The notes beneath the pieces are model-generated. The model was not told the origin of the DNA and did no database searches. It saw only the letters and a program-made list of their open reading frames with translations. The position numbers were made by a program, and so were the translations under genes. A stretch of 64,000 nt of DNA from Bordetella parapertussis (lineage in GTDB: Bacteria; Bacteroidota; Bacteroidia; Chitinophagales; Chitinophagaceae), in contig CALQJX020000021.1 in NCBI GenBank assembly GCA_943331005.2, forward strand, positions 1-64,000. The letters run 5' to 3'. Shown piece after piece: positions 44,494 through 53,399 of the stretch (position 1 is its first letter; the number at the start of each line of letters is the position of its first letter).

Positions 44494-44793
44494 ATGAATA
44501 CGGGTATGTACAACTCGGGAACAAGCTGGCAGACACAGGAAGTAGAGATCACAGAAGAACTCACGCAGGAATTGCACAATCTTATTGTGTGGAACGACGA
44601 CGTGAATACCTTTGACTGGGTCATTACTTCTCTGGTAGATATCTGCGGGCACGATTCGCTGCAGGCCGAACAATGTGCGCTTATCATACATCACAAAGGT
44701 AAATGCAGCGTAAAGAAAGGTAGTTTTGCCGACCTGCGCCCACAGGCAGAGGCCCTGATAGACAGGGGTATTCAGGCAACTATCGATTATTGA
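44494..44793 (+). CDS. clpS: ClpS adaptor protein
   Basis: Delivers N-degron substrates to the ClpAP-type protease. The 99-residue protein has the core signature LIVWNDDVNTFDWVITSL (about 30-47) and AEQCALIIHHKGKCSVKKG (about 58-76), matching the ClpS pocket with the Asn-Asp pair and the conserved His. The ATG at 44494 is chosen because it gives the short flexible N-terminus of the family; the frame extends upstream to 44350 without relevant residues. It is monocistronic, divergent from the glycosyltransferase gene. Confidence 0.92.
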   Translation: MNTGMYNSGTSWQTQEVEITEELTQELHNLIVWNDDVNTFDWVITSLVDICGHDSLQAEQCALIIHHKGKCSVKKGSFADLRPQAEALIDRGIQATIDY

Positions 44794-44842
44794 TACCCAA
44801 CAAACGTAATTCCCCCTTTTTCCCGCTATATATATGCAAGTG

Positions 44843-44862
44843 TATACCTGTTTTTGGGTATA
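44843..44862. repeat. Short inverted repeat upstream of the peptidase gene
   Basis: TATACC (44843-44848) and GGTATA (44857-44862) flank an 8-base centre. It lies just upstream of the promoter-like element, where a regulator could bind. The arms are short, so it could be chance. Confidence 0.35.
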
Positions 44863-44866
44863 ACGC

Positions 44867-44879
44867 CGTATTTTTACGC
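44867..44879 (+). promoter_or_regulatory. Promoter-like element shared with the T9SS cargo gene at 52263
   Basis: CGTATTTTTACGC contains TATTTTTA (one base off TAnnTTTG) framed by CGTA/TACG arms. The same 13 bases occur at 52232-52244. It ends 15 bases before the peptidase ATG. Confidence 0.5.
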
Positions 44880-44894
44880 TAATCAATATATATT

Positions 44895-47072
44895 ATGCGA
44901 ATATCTTTCTGGCTGGTAGCAGCCATTCTCTTCATTGCACCTGCCTCTTTCGGGCAGTCGGGCAAAAAGATAACACTTGACGACCTCTTTAAAAAAGGCA
45001 CGTTCCGCACCAAGGGTGTACCTGGTTTTAACGCCATGAAGGATGGTAAATTGTACACTCAACTGGACAGGGAAGAAAAACGTCAACTGATAAGGGTCTA
45101 CAATCTGGAAACAGGTAAGCAAGAGCGTACCCTGTTTGACAACGGTGTGAACAAATACAAGGAAACAGAACTAAATGTAGAGTCCTACACCTTCAGCGCA
45201 GATGAGCAGAAATTACTGCTCTGCACAGAGGGTGAACATATATACCGCCACTCTGAACTGCAAAAGGTCTATGTGTATGATATGACCACCAACAGCATGA
45301 CACTCGTAGACAATGACAAAGTGCTGCATGCTTCCTTATCGCCGGATGGCACCAAGGTTGCTTTTGTGAAGAACAACAACCTTTTTTGCAAAGACCTGAT
45401 CAGCGGTAACACCTTTGCTATAACCACTGATGGCGAAAAGAACAGAATAATCAATGGCAACTGTGACTGGGTATATGAAGAAGAATTCTCCTTCACCCGC
45501 GCCTTCGACTGGTCTAAAGACAGTCGCTATATTGCTTACTACCGATTTGACGAGACATTGGTACCAGAGTACACCATGGCAATGTATACCGGCCTGTACC
45601 CAGAGCAGTACACCTACAAATATCCTAAAGCCGGCGAACGCAACTCTATAGTGCAGATCCATATTTATGATATGCAACTGAAACGCGGCATTCCTGCCAA
45701 TATCGGCACAGAAACAGATCAGTATATTCCCCGCATCAAGTGGACAGAAAATGCAGCTGAACTATGTATCTACAGGCTAAACAGACTGCAGAATGAACTG
45801 GAAATGCTGCTGACGAATGCCGCAGATGGCATATCGACCGTGTTCTATACCGACAAGAATAAATACTATGTGGCAATAGACGACCAGATAACCTTTTTGC
45901 CAGGCAACCAGTCTATGATAGTAGCCAGCGAACGCGATGGTTATAATCATCTATACCATTATGAACTGAAAACTAAAAAACTAACGCTGCTCACAGAAGG
46001 CAACTATGATGTGGAAGGCATAACCGGTGTAGATGTAGCCCATAAAACACTTTACTACACAGCTGCAGAAAGATCTCCGCTGCAGCGTAGCCTGTTTGCA
46101 GTAGATTTTGCGGGAAAGAAGAAGAAAGAACTTACCCCTGAGGCAGGTACACACAGCATAACCCCATGTACCGGTTACAGCTACTTCCTGGATAAGTATT
46201 CTCAGCTGAACAAAGTACCTGTGTATTACCTGCGCAATGCAAAGGGACAGATCATTCGCACACTGGAAGACAACAAAGAGCTGGAAGCAAAAATGAAAGA
46301 GTATGCATTCGGCGACATAAATCTGATGAGCGTAAAGGGTGTGGATGAAGATCTGAACGCATGGATGATAACACCTCCGGGCTTCGACAGCACTAAAAAA
46401 TATCCGGTGCTTATGTTCCAGTACAGTGGACCAGGCTCTCAGCAGGTGGCTGACAGATTCCCGGTGGGCAATTATTTCTGGCATCAGTTGCTGGCGCAGA
46501 GTGGCTACATCGTAGTTTGTGCAGATGGTACGGGTACAGGTTTCCGCGGTGAGACCTTTAAAAAGAAAACGTATCTGCAGCTGGGCAAGTATGAAAGCGA
46601 TGACCAGATAGCAGTGGCCCGCAACCTGGGCAAACTGCCATATGTAGATAAAGACCGCATAGGCATATGGGGCTGGAGCTATGGTGGTTTTATGAGTGCT
46701 ACCTGCATTATGAAGGGTAATGATGTGTTTAAGCTGGCGATATCTGTAGCACCGGTAACCAACTGGCGCTATTATGACAACATCTATACAGAACGCTACA
46801 TGCGCACTCCACAGGAAAATGCCAAGGGATATGATGAGAACGCGCCAGAAAAAATGGCTGATAAGCTAAAAGGCAAACTACTGCTGGTACATGGCACAGC
46901 CGATGATAATGTACACTTTCAGAATGCAGCCATGCTGACAACAGCACTGATAAAGGCAAACAAGCAATTTGATAATGCCTATTACCCGGATAAAGCACAT
47001 GGCATATCGGGCGGCAATACCAGCCTGCAGCTCTATACCAAAATGACCAACTTTATCTTCGACAATCTCTAA
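44895..47072 (+). CDS. Dipeptidyl peptidase IV-family serine peptidase (S9B), exported
   Basis: Removes N-terminal dipeptides, typically X-Pro, from peptides in the periplasm or at the surface. The 725-residue protein has a signal peptide (FWLVAAILFIAPASFGQ), a beta-propeller domain (about 40-480) that includes the DPP4 N-terminal acidic pair in DWVYEEEFSF (about 190-199), and an alpha/beta-hydrolase domain (about 490-725). The triad is visible: Ser595 in GWSYGG, Asp in HGTADDNVHF (670-671) and His702 in DKAHG. All are in the family order and the length is normal. There is no T9SS tail. It is monocistronic, with a strong terminator behind it. Confidence 0.94.
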   Translation: MRISFWLVAAILFIAPASFGQSGKKITLDDLFKKGTFRTKGVPGFNAMKDGKLYTQLDREEKRQLIRVYNLETGKQERTLFDNGVNKYKETELNVESYTFSADEQKLLLCTEGEHIYRHSELQKVYVYDMTTNSMTLVDNDKVLHASLSPDGTKVAFVKNNNLFCKDLISGNTFAITTDGEKNRIINGNCDWVYEEEFSFTRAFDWSKDSRYIAYYRFDETLVPEYTMAMYTGLYPEQYTYKYPKAGERNSIVQIHIYDMQLKRGIPANIGTETDQYIPRIKWTENAAELCIYRLNRLQNELEMLLTNAADGISTVFYTDKNKYYVAIDDQITFLPGNQSMIVASERDGYNHLYHYELKTKKLTLLTEGNYDVEGITGVDVAHKTLYYTAAERSPLQRSLFAVDFAGKKKKELTPEAGTHSITPCTGYSYFLDKYSQLNKVPVYYLRNAKGQIIRTLEDNKELEAKMKEYAFGDINLMSVKGVDEDLNAWMITPPGFDSTKKYPVLMFQYSGPGSQQVADRFPVGNYFWHQLLAQSGYIVVCADGTGTGFRGETFKKKTYLQLGKYESDDQIAVARNLGKLPYVDKDRIGIWGWSYGGFMSATCIMKGNDVFKLAISVAPVTNWRYYDNIYTERYMRTPQENAKGYDENAPEKMADKLKGKLLLVHGTADDNVHFQNAAMLTTALIKANKQFDNAYYPDKAHGISGGNTSLQLYTKMTNFIFDNL

Positions 47073-47090
47073 GCATACAGTATAATACGC

Positions 47091-47128
47091 AACGCAACAG
47101 GGCAGCCAAATGGCTGCCCTGTTGCGTT
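47091..47128. terminator. Bidirectional terminator, perfect 18-bp stem
   Basis: Arms 47091-47108 and 47111-47128 (beginning AACGCAAC and ending GTTGCGTT) are exact reverse complements with only AA between, so the real loop takes a few bases from the stem. It lies between the peptidase gene (+) and the small membrane protein gene (-). Confidence 0.85.
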
Positions 47129-47152
47129 ATAATGAATTGAAATTTGAGCGCA

Positions 47153-47536
47153 TTAAATGAATTGATCTGAGAGCTCACTTCGAGAGAATAAAAACTTTCT
47201 CCGGACTCTGGTGAGATATGTTGTTCCCAACATCAAAAAAGCAAAGATCAGGACTATTGCCGGCACAAAAAGAAACATCAGAACCGGAAGAATCAGATAT
47301 ACAAATGTGTACCTGATCTTTACTTTTAATGCCGCCTTCTTTGACATTAGTATTTCAAATACAACCAACACAAGGAAAATAAGTTCGAAAGCAACACCTG
47401 TTAACTGACAGGTTTTCCCATATGGCCAATGCTGAACCTTGAACAATGTTCCTGTAGAGACCAAAGCAAGGCCTAGGTAAAAAATGAAATTCAGTGCTCT
47501 GGTTCTCATAACAGAATTGAAAGTAGCAAACTCCAT
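47153..47536 (-). CDS. Small GldL-related membrane protein
   Basis: A 127-residue protein with four hydrophobic segments. The segment LVSTGTLFKVQHWPYG (about 21-36) is like the GxLFKxxHWP signature in the first membrane helix pair of GldL, the T9SS/gliding motor component. This protein lacks GldL's long periplasmic tail. It may be a GldL-related protein of unknown role. No gldM neighbour is present, and there is no evidence that it joins the motor. Confidence 0.6.
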   Translation of the reverse strand: MEFATFNSVMRTRALNFIFYLGLALVSTGTLFKVQHWPYGKTCQLTGVAFELIFLVLVVFEILMSKKAALKVKIRYTFVYLILPVLMFLFVPAIVLIFAFLMLGTTYLTRVRRKFLFSRSELSDQFI

Positions 47537-47622
47537 TTAACAGGCAAAATTCTAAAATAAAGCGACAACATCGGCCCGAGAAACAAGATTATGAACTAGC
47601 GGCAAATGAAGATCAACCAACC

Positions 47623-48714
47623 TTATCTCGTAATTATTCCGCCAGCTATGACATCATCCCCCTCGTAGAATACTGCTGACTGACCCGGTGCAATACTATT
47701 TACCGAATGATGGAAGGTAACGTGCACACTACCTGCATTCAAAGGTTCCAATACACTTTCGGTACCGGGATCTCTGTAGCGGATCTTGGTGATCGCCTCC
47801 ATGCCCGGCTTTATGGTATCATACTTAACCATGTTCAGCCCGTGCACCTTCATTTCGCTGCGTTGCAGTTCTTCCAGCTCGCCAAGTACTACGGTATTGG
47901 TTTCAGGAATGATGCTTGTTACAAACATAGGCCTGCCCATAGCTACCTCGAGTCCCTTGCGCTGACCAATAGTATAGAAAGGATAACCACTGTGCTTGCC
48001 CACAACCTGTCCGTTTGCCAATACAAAATCGCCTCCCTTCACCCTGTCTTCCAGTCCTTCCACATTGCGCTTCAGAAAACCACGATAGTCATTATCCGGC
48101 ACAAAGCATATTTCATAGCTTTCTGCTTTTTTGGCCAGCTCTTTGTAGCCCATATCAAAAGCCATCTGGCGCACCTCCGTCTTCAGCAGATCGCCCAGCG
48201 GGTAAATGCTCCGCGACAGGCAATCCTGTCCCAGCCCCCACAGTACATAACTCTGATCCTTGGTAAGATCGCGCGCCTTAGAGATAACAAAACGACTATT
48301 CTCTTCGCGCACTTTTACATAATGACCAGTGGCTATAAATTCACAATCGAGCGCATTGGCACGTTTGAGCAATGCCGACCATTTTATATGCGTATTGCAC
48401 AACACACACGGATTGGGTGTGCGACCTGCAATATATTCCTCTACGAAATTATTGATGACATGATCTCCGAACTCATCCCTGATATCCAGCACATAGTGCG
48501 GAAAGCCATGTTCCACAGCCGCCATGCGGGCATCATTGAAAGAATCGAGGTTGCAGCAACCTGTTTCTTTCTTACCTCCGCCCGATGAAGCATAATCCCA
48601 TGTTTTCATGGTAATGCCCACGACCTCATATCCCTGATGATGCAGCATCAATGCAGCAACGGTACTATCTATACCGCCACTCATTGCCACCAGCACTTTT
48701 CCCATCTTACTCAT
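47623..48714 (-). CDS. mnmA: tRNA-specific 2-thiouridylase MnmA
   Basis: Inserts sulphur at C2 of U34 in tRNA-Lys, -Glu and -Gln. The 363-residue protein has the PP-loop SGGIDS (12-17), catalytic Cys103 in NPCVLCN, and the second active-site Cys203 in ESYEICFVPD, plus ATGHYVKV (about 128-135). Length and order are normal. A perfect -7 element ends seven bases before the ATG. It is divergent from aroB. Confidence 0.96.
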   Translation of the reverse strand: MSKMGKVLVAMSGGIDSTVAALMLHHQGYEVVGITMKTWDYASSGGGKKETGCCNLDSFNDARMAAVEHGFPHYVLDIRDEFGDHVINNFVEEYIAGRTPNPCVLCNTHIKWSALLKRANALDCEFIATGHYVKVREENSRFVISKARDLTKDQSYVLWGLGQDCLSRSIYPLGDLLKTEVRQMAFDMGYKELAKKAESYEICFVPDNDYRGFLKRNVEGLEDRVKGGDFVLANGQVVGKHSGYPFYTIGQRKGLEVAMGRPMFVTSIIPETNTVVLGELEELQRSEMKVHGLNMVKYDTIKPGMEAITKIRYRDPGTESVLEPLNAGSVHVTFHHSVNSIAPGQSAVFYEGDDVIAGGIITR

Positions 48715-48721
48715 AAGGCTG

Positions 48722-48729
48722 CAAATGTA
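48722..48729 (-). promoter_or_regulatory. -7 element of mnmA
   Basis: TACATTTG on the minus strand (perfect TAnnTTTG), seven bases before the mnmA ATG. Confidence 0.6.
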
Positions 48730-48834
48730 CGTATATCCTGAAAAAGACGATTTATAGGCATATAAAGCTATCCTTTAGCTTTTACAGCCTACCTGATGTT
48801 ATTATAACCGGTGCAATATTTGCCCCGATAAACT

Positions 48835-48842
48835 TACTTTTG
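48835..48842 (+). promoter_or_regulatory. -7 element of the aroB operon
   Basis: TACTTTTG (perfect TAnnTTTG), six bases before the ATG at 48849. The in-frame TTG at 48840 is part of this element and so is unlikely to be the start. Confidence 0.6.
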
Positions 48843-48848
48843 CCCTAC

Positions 48849-49880
48849 ATGCAGCAGATCACGTTTCCGTCGGGCACTGTAAGCTATTACTTCAACAGCG
48901 CTGTGCAGCAACTGCCAGAATACTGCAATATGCAGCAGGTGGTGTTTGTTACAGACAGCCATGTAGCTGCGCTGTATCCACAGGTGTTTGCCGGCCACAA
49001 AACGCTGGTAATACCTGCAGGCGAGCACAGCAAAAGCATGGACACGATCACCCGGCTTTGCAGGCAACTGCTGCAAATGGAAGCTAACCGCAGCACCCTA
49101 CTTGTGGGCGTGGGCGGCGGGGTTGTTACCGACATTACCGGTTTTCTGGCTTCGGTATATATGCGCGGAGTGCAGTGCGGGTTTGTGCCTACTACCCTGC
49201 TAGCCATGGTAGATGCTGCCATTGGCGGCAAAAACGGGGTAGATCTGGATCTGTATAAGAATACCATAGGCACCATTAGTCAGCCATCATTCATCCTCTA
49301 CGATACCCAATTTCTGCAAACACTGCCACAAACCGAATGGAGTAATGGTTTTGCAGAGATCATAAAGTATGCCTGCATATTTGACGCTTCCCTTTTCCGG
49401 GAGCTCTCTGCAAATGATCTTGCGCATTATATGCAACAGCCATTGTTACTACAGGCCGTCATTAACACCTGTGTATCGTGGAAGAACAATACGGTAATAG
49501 CAGATGAACTGGAAACAGGACAACGGAAGCTGCTGAATTTTGGCCACACGGCTGGTCATGCTATAGAAACCCTCTACGCACTGCCACATGGCGCAGCCGT
49601 GAGTATAGGCATGCTTATAGCCGCACAGCTATCTGTAGCCGAGTCTGGTTTAGCTCCTGAAGCGGTTTCCCAGTTACAGCAAACACTAGAGCGATACCTG
49701 CTGCCTGTATCGCAGCACATTGACTGCAGCAAAGTGATGGAGCTGCTGCGTGCCGATAAAAAAAGAAAGAACGATACTATTGCATTCATACTACTTAAGA
49801 GCATAGGTCATGGCCTCATTCAGCCATTGACATTCCCGGTCATAGAACAAGCAATAAGCGCATATGAAAGTAAGAATTGA
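48849..49880 (+). CDS. aroB: 3-Dehydroquinate synthase
   Basis: Second step of the shikimate pathway: DAHP to 3-dehydroquinate, using NAD and a divalent metal. The 343-residue protein shows the NAD-binding GVGGGVVTDITGFLASVYMRG (about 86-106, Gly-rich), the VDAAIGGKNGVDL segment (about 121-133), and the metal-ligand region NFGHTAGHAIE (about 231-241). The ATG at 48849 is supported by the promoter position. It overlaps aroA by 17 bases, so the two are co-translated. Confidence 0.95.
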   Translation: MQQITFPSGTVSYYFNSAVQQLPEYCNMQQVVFVTDSHVAALYPQVFAGHKTLVIPAGEHSKSMDTITRLCRQLLQMEANRSTLLVGVGGGVVTDITGFLASVYMRGVQCGFVPTTLLAMVDAAIGGKNGVDLDLYKNTIGTISQPSFILYDTQFLQTLPQTEWSNGFAEIIKYACIFDASLFRELSANDLAHYMQQPLLLQAVINTCVSWKNNTVIADELETGQRKLLNFGHTAGHAIETLYALPHGAAVSIGMLIAAQLSVAESGLAPEAVSQLQQTLERYLLPVSQHIDCSKVMELLRADKKRKNDTIAFILLKSIGHGLIQPLTFPVIEQAISAYESKN

Positions 49881-51147
49881 GCCGGGTACAATAAATGGAA
49901 CCATTACTGCACCACCCTCCAAAAGCCTTACCCAACGGGCATTTGCAGCTGCGCTGCTGCATAGAGGCACAAGTATTATTCATAATACTGGCACATCTGC
50001 TGATGAGCTTGCTGCACTCGGCATCATAGCGCAGTTGGGAGCAACTGTTACTGTATCCACCCAACCCGACGGGCTCCGAACCGTTACCGTAGTAAGCAAG
50101 GGCATTGCACCGCTGTCTGCAGAAATAAACTGCGGCGAAAGTGGGTTGGCTGCACGCCTCTTTACCCCTATTGCGGCATTGCACCACACACCACTTACCA
50201 TAACCGGCAACGGCACTTTGCTGCGCAGACCACTGAACGGCATTACCGGGGCACTGGAGTCACTGGGCGTTTCAGTATCCGGATTTTCAGGTCATATTCC
50301 ATTTACTGTTTGCGGTCCGATAATACCCATGTCGCTGAGGGTAGATGCCGGCGGTAGTTCTCAATTAATAAGCGGGCTATTGTTTGCATTGAGTGCGAGT
50401 GTTACTGCTCCTGTAACACTGAAGGTGTACAATCTGGAAAGCACACCCTATATCGATCTTACGCTTAGTGTACTGGCTAATTTTGGCAAACCTATTGTAA
50501 ACCATCGTTACAAAGAATTCTATATTGATCCTGCCAACTTTAGTTATAGAGACACAGTTACTTATACTGTAGAGGCCGACTGGAGCAGCGCATCGTGCCT
50601 GCTGGTGGGCGGCGCACTGGGCGGCGCAATAACAGTGACCAACCTCAATCGAAACTCTATGCAGGCCGACAGCGCGCTGCTGAGTGCTTTGGAGCGCGCC
50701 GGTGTTGCTGTGACCTACAGCGAAAATGCGGTAACTACCCGCACCTCCACCATCAACCCTTTTGATTTTAATGCTACCCAGTGCCCCGATCTTTTCCCTG
50801 CGCTGGCAGCAATGGCCGCCTATTGTAATGGCGAATGCAACATAAGAGGAGTACACAGACTATTCAACAAAGAAAGCAACCGAATAGAAAGCATCACAGA
50901 AATGCTGTGGCGCTATGGCATACACTTTTCTGTAGAAGACAATATACTGACCATAGAAGGCGAAACGAAAACCGAACACGCCTATATAGAAGGATATAAG
51001 GACCACCGGATAGTAATGGCTGCCACCATTTGCGCACTTCGCGCCAAGGGACCGGTAACCATAACCGGAGCAGAGTCGGTAAACAAATCTTATCCCGATT
51101 TCTTTACTCATCTGCAGCAATGCGGACTGCAATGCACATTCATTTAA
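49864..51147 (+). CDS. aroA: 3-Phosphoshikimate 1-carboxyvinyltransferase (EPSP synthase)
   Basis: Adds enolpyruvate to shikimate 3-phosphate. The 427-residue protein has the two-domain EPSP synthase pattern: PPSKSLTQRAFAAALL at about 18-33, the GNGTLLRRP substrate region at about 116-124, and the C-terminal KESNRIESI (about 337-345) and GYKDHRIVMAA (about 377-387). The motif usually written GNAGTAMR reads CGESGLAARL here (about 89-98), a variant that may affect inhibitor binding; this is inference. It overlaps aroB and is followed 33 bases later by aroC. Confidence 0.95.
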   Translation: MKVRIEPGTINGTITAPPSKSLTQRAFAAALLHRGTSIIHNTGTSADELAALGIIAQLGATVTVSTQPDGLRTVTVVSKGIAPLSAEINCGESGLAARLFTPIAALHHTPLTITGNGTLLRRPLNGITGALESLGVSVSGFSGHIPFTVCGPIIPMSLRVDAGGSSQLISGLLFALSASVTAPVTLKVYNLESTPYIDLTLSVLANFGKPIVNHRYKEFYIDPANFSYRDTVTYTVEADWSSASCLLVGGALGGAITVTNLNRNSMQADSALLSALERAGVAVTYSENAVTTRTSTINPFDFNATQCPDLFPALAAMAAYCNGECNIRGVHRLFNKESNRIESITEMLWRYGIHFSVEDNILTIEGETKTEHAYIEGYKDHRIVMAATICALRAKGPVTITGAESVNKSYPDFFTHLQQCGLQCTFI

Positions 51148-51164
51148 CAAGCCACCCAAAACCA

Positions 51165-51172
51165 TATCTTTG
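51165..51172 (+). promoter_or_regulatory. -7 element of aroC
   Basis: TATCTTTG (perfect TAnnTTTG), eight bases before the aroC ATG. It gives aroC its own promoter inside the aroB-aroA-aroC run. Confidence 0.5.
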
Positions 51173-51180
51173 TATACTCA

Positions 51181-52155
51181 ATGAACACTTTCGGTAATCT
51201 ATTCCGCATCAGCATCTTTGGTGAATCTCATGGCAAATGGGTGGGCGTTACTATTGATGGCTGTCCGGCGGGTATCAGCCTGACAGAAGCAGACCTATTG
51301 CCTGACCTGGAAAGAAGGAAACCCGGCGCTACAGGCACTACGCCACGTATTGAAGACGACATGCCTGTTTTTGCTTCAGGTGTTTTCAATGGCCAAACCA
51401 CCGGCGCACCACTGACCATAATTTTTGAAAATAACAACACCCGCTCTGCGGATTACAATGCTACCCGTGACACGCCACGTCCGGGGCATGCCGACTTTGT
51501 ATTGCATACCAAATTCAAGGGTTTCAACGACCATCGTGGCAGTGGACATTCATCAGGCCGCCTCACAGTGGCATTGGTAGCAGCTGGTGTGGTAGCCAAA
51601 AAAGTTCTGAAAGACGTGCGTATAGTTGCCGCACTCACCGAAGCAGGAGGCAATAAAGATATAGATGCTGCCATTGCAAAGGCAGTTGCCGATCAAGACA
51701 GTATAGGTGGAATAGTGACCTGCTCTGTAACCGGCCTGCCTGTAGGCTGGGGGGAGCCGTTCTTCAACTCTGTAGAATCTGTTATAAGCCATGCTGTGTT
51801 TTCTGTGCCAGCGATAAAGGGTATAGAGTTTGGTGCAGGGTTTGCAGCAGCAGGCATGACAGGCAGCAACCACAACGACGTGTTCATAGACCACAAAGGC
51901 ACCACTGCCACCAACAATGCAGGTGGTATAAACGGAGGAATTACCAATAGCAATGAGCTCACCTTTCGGGTGGCAGTAAAGCCTACCAGCAGCACCCCCA
52001 TGACACAACATACCTGGAACCACAGTACAGGTTCGGTAGCACCCTATGCTGTAAAAGGCCGTCATGATCTCTGCATAGCATTGAGAGTGCCTGTAGTGAT
52101 AGAGGCTGTAACAGCCATAGCCCTCGCCGACCTTTCGATGCATATACACCAGTAA
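51181..52155 (+). CDS. aroC: Chorismate synthase, short divergent form
   Basis: Last shikimate step: EPSP to chorismate, needing reduced FMN. The family is clear from GNLFRISIFGESHGKWVG (about 4-21), the RPGHADF segment, NNAGGINGGITNSNELTFRVAVKPT (about 242-266) and GRHDLCI near the end. The protein is 324 residues, shorter than the usual 350-390. The normally invariant GGGRSSAR stretch reads GSGHSSGR, so one conserved Arg is His. The final part is also trimmed. It may still be functional, as the catalytic His in GESHG and the RHD motif are present. It follows aroA by 33 bases. Confidence 0.9.
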   Translation: MNTFGNLFRISIFGESHGKWVGVTIDGCPAGISLTEADLLPDLERRKPGATGTTPRIEDDMPVFASGVFNGQTTGAPLTIIFENNNTRSADYNATRDTPRPGHADFVLHTKFKGFNDHRGSGHSSGRLTVALVAAGVVAKKVLKDVRIVAALTEAGGNKDIDAAIAKAVADQDSIGGIVTCSVTGLPVGWGEPFFNSVESVISHAVFSVPAIKGIEFGAGFAAAGMTGSNHNDVFIDHKGTTATNNAGGINGGITNSNELTFRVAVKPTSSTPMTQHTWNHSTGSVAPYAVKGRHDLCIALRVPVVIEAVTAIALADLSMHIHQ

Positions 52156-52231
52156 CAGGGGGCTCTGCGGAAGATAAGTTAGTTTTTAGCTCATATTAAC
52201 GCCAATTTGTGAAGAATACTAAGGCAGGAAA

Positions 52232-52244
52232 CGTATTTTTACGC
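52232..52244 (+). promoter_or_regulatory. Promoter-like element shared with the DPP IV gene
   Basis: CGTATTTTTACGC, identical to 44867-44879, ending 18 bases before the ATG of the cargo gene at 52263. Confidence 0.5.
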
Positions 52245-52262
52245 ACTTTTTAATATCATATA

Positions 52263-53348
52263 ATGAAGTCATTTATACTTTTTTGCGCTACACTTATTAC
52301 CGGTTCCTGCTTTGCACAGCGACCTATGAATGGTCATCTTTCTGCTGCGGTAAGCACCACAACTACAGGAGCACGCACCACTGCTACCGGTGATACAGTT
52401 ACCCTTTCGAATATTGCTGCTACAGACACTGTGCGTATGCTATACAGGCATGCTGCACCCGGAAACGGATATACAACCGGCACTAATAGCTATAATGACA
52501 GGGCTTTTGCAGAGCGATATGACTTTAACCACAATGACACCTCTGTAAATGTAATAGGCGTTTTTACCCTTTTTGGCGGAACGGTAAATCCAGCATCCAC
52601 ACAAAAGGCTGCGCTGAAGGTATGGCGACAGGGATCTGAAATACCTGTTGGCCCTAATCTGTCCTTCTCGGGCTTCCCTACCGATGAACTTGCACGAATG
52701 GAAGTACCTGTTACTCAGCTGGGCATTGGGAATAGTAGCATGAAGAAATTTTTCTTTGCAGCCCCTACAGATTTCATTACCGGCGGTTTCTTTGTTGGCT
52801 ATGGCATAGACTATAACTTCAATACCCTGGCCGGAGATACTATAGCACTCACCACTACTACAAAGGGCCACAGAGCTGCACCCGGTTATAAACTGAAATA
52901 CACCATAAGCGGGGCGGACACTACTGCCATAGACACCATTATTACCGTACAGAATGCCACATTCTGGGCCGATGGCAAATGGCGCGACAACTATACTCAA
53001 ACCGACTCTTTGTACAACAACCTGGCCATATACCCTATATTGCTGGTAGGCCATGCTGCGTCTGTAAACGGCGTAACACAGGGTCAGCTGTCCATTTCAG
53101 GCGCATATCCTAATCCGGCAACGAACAGTACCAATATCCGTTACTCCCTGCTATCTCCTGCAACTGTATCTGTAACCATTACAGACCTTAGCGGCCGTGC
53201 AGTTATTTCTCTGCCAGAGACACATATAACAGCAGGCAACCATACTACTCCGATAAGCACAGAATCGCTGCCTACAGGACAGTATTTGTACGTAATTACC
53301 ACATCAAACGGAGACGGATTGGCAGGTAAAATAGAGGTATTGAGGTAA
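52263..53348 (+). CDS. Secreted T9SS cargo protein, function unknown
   Basis: A 361-residue exported protein. The signal peptide is MKSFILFCATLITGSCFAQ. A body of about 240 residues, rich in Thr, Gly and Asn, I cannot assign; it reads like a beta-sandwich domain. A type A T9SS sorting domain begins ISGAYPNPATNSTNI (about 277) and ends GKIEVLR. No catalytic motif is visible. Its promoter-like element is the same as that of the DPP IV gene, which hints at co-regulation. It is monocistronic, 51 bases before the DUF6580 gene, which has its own promoter. Confidence 0.8.
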   Translation: MKSFILFCATLITGSCFAQRPMNGHLSAAVSTTTTGARTTATGDTVTLSNIAATDTVRMLYRHAAPGNGYTTGTNSYNDRAFAERYDFNHNDTSVNVIGVFTLFGGTVNPASTQKAALKVWRQGSEIPVGPNLSFSGFPTDELARMEVPVTQLGIGNSSMKKFFFAAPTDFITGGFFVGYGIDYNFNTLAGDTIALTTTTKGHRAAPGYKLKYTISGADTTAIDTIITVQNATFWADGKWRDNYTQTDSLYNNLAIYPILLVGHAASVNGVTQGQLSISGAYPNPATNSTNIRYSLLSPATVSVTITDLSGRAVISLPETHITAGNHTTPISTESLPTGQYLYVITTSNGDGLAGKIEVLR

Positions 53349-53374
53349 CCTTTCCATTTTACACAATAACTCCC

Positions 53375-53382
53375 TATTTTTG
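53375..53382 (+). promoter_or_regulatory. -7 element of the DUF6580 gene
   Basis: TATTTTTG (perfect TAnnTTTG), 17 bases before the ATG at 53400. Confidence 0.55.
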
Positions 53383-53399
53383 CAACAACTTATACAAAC

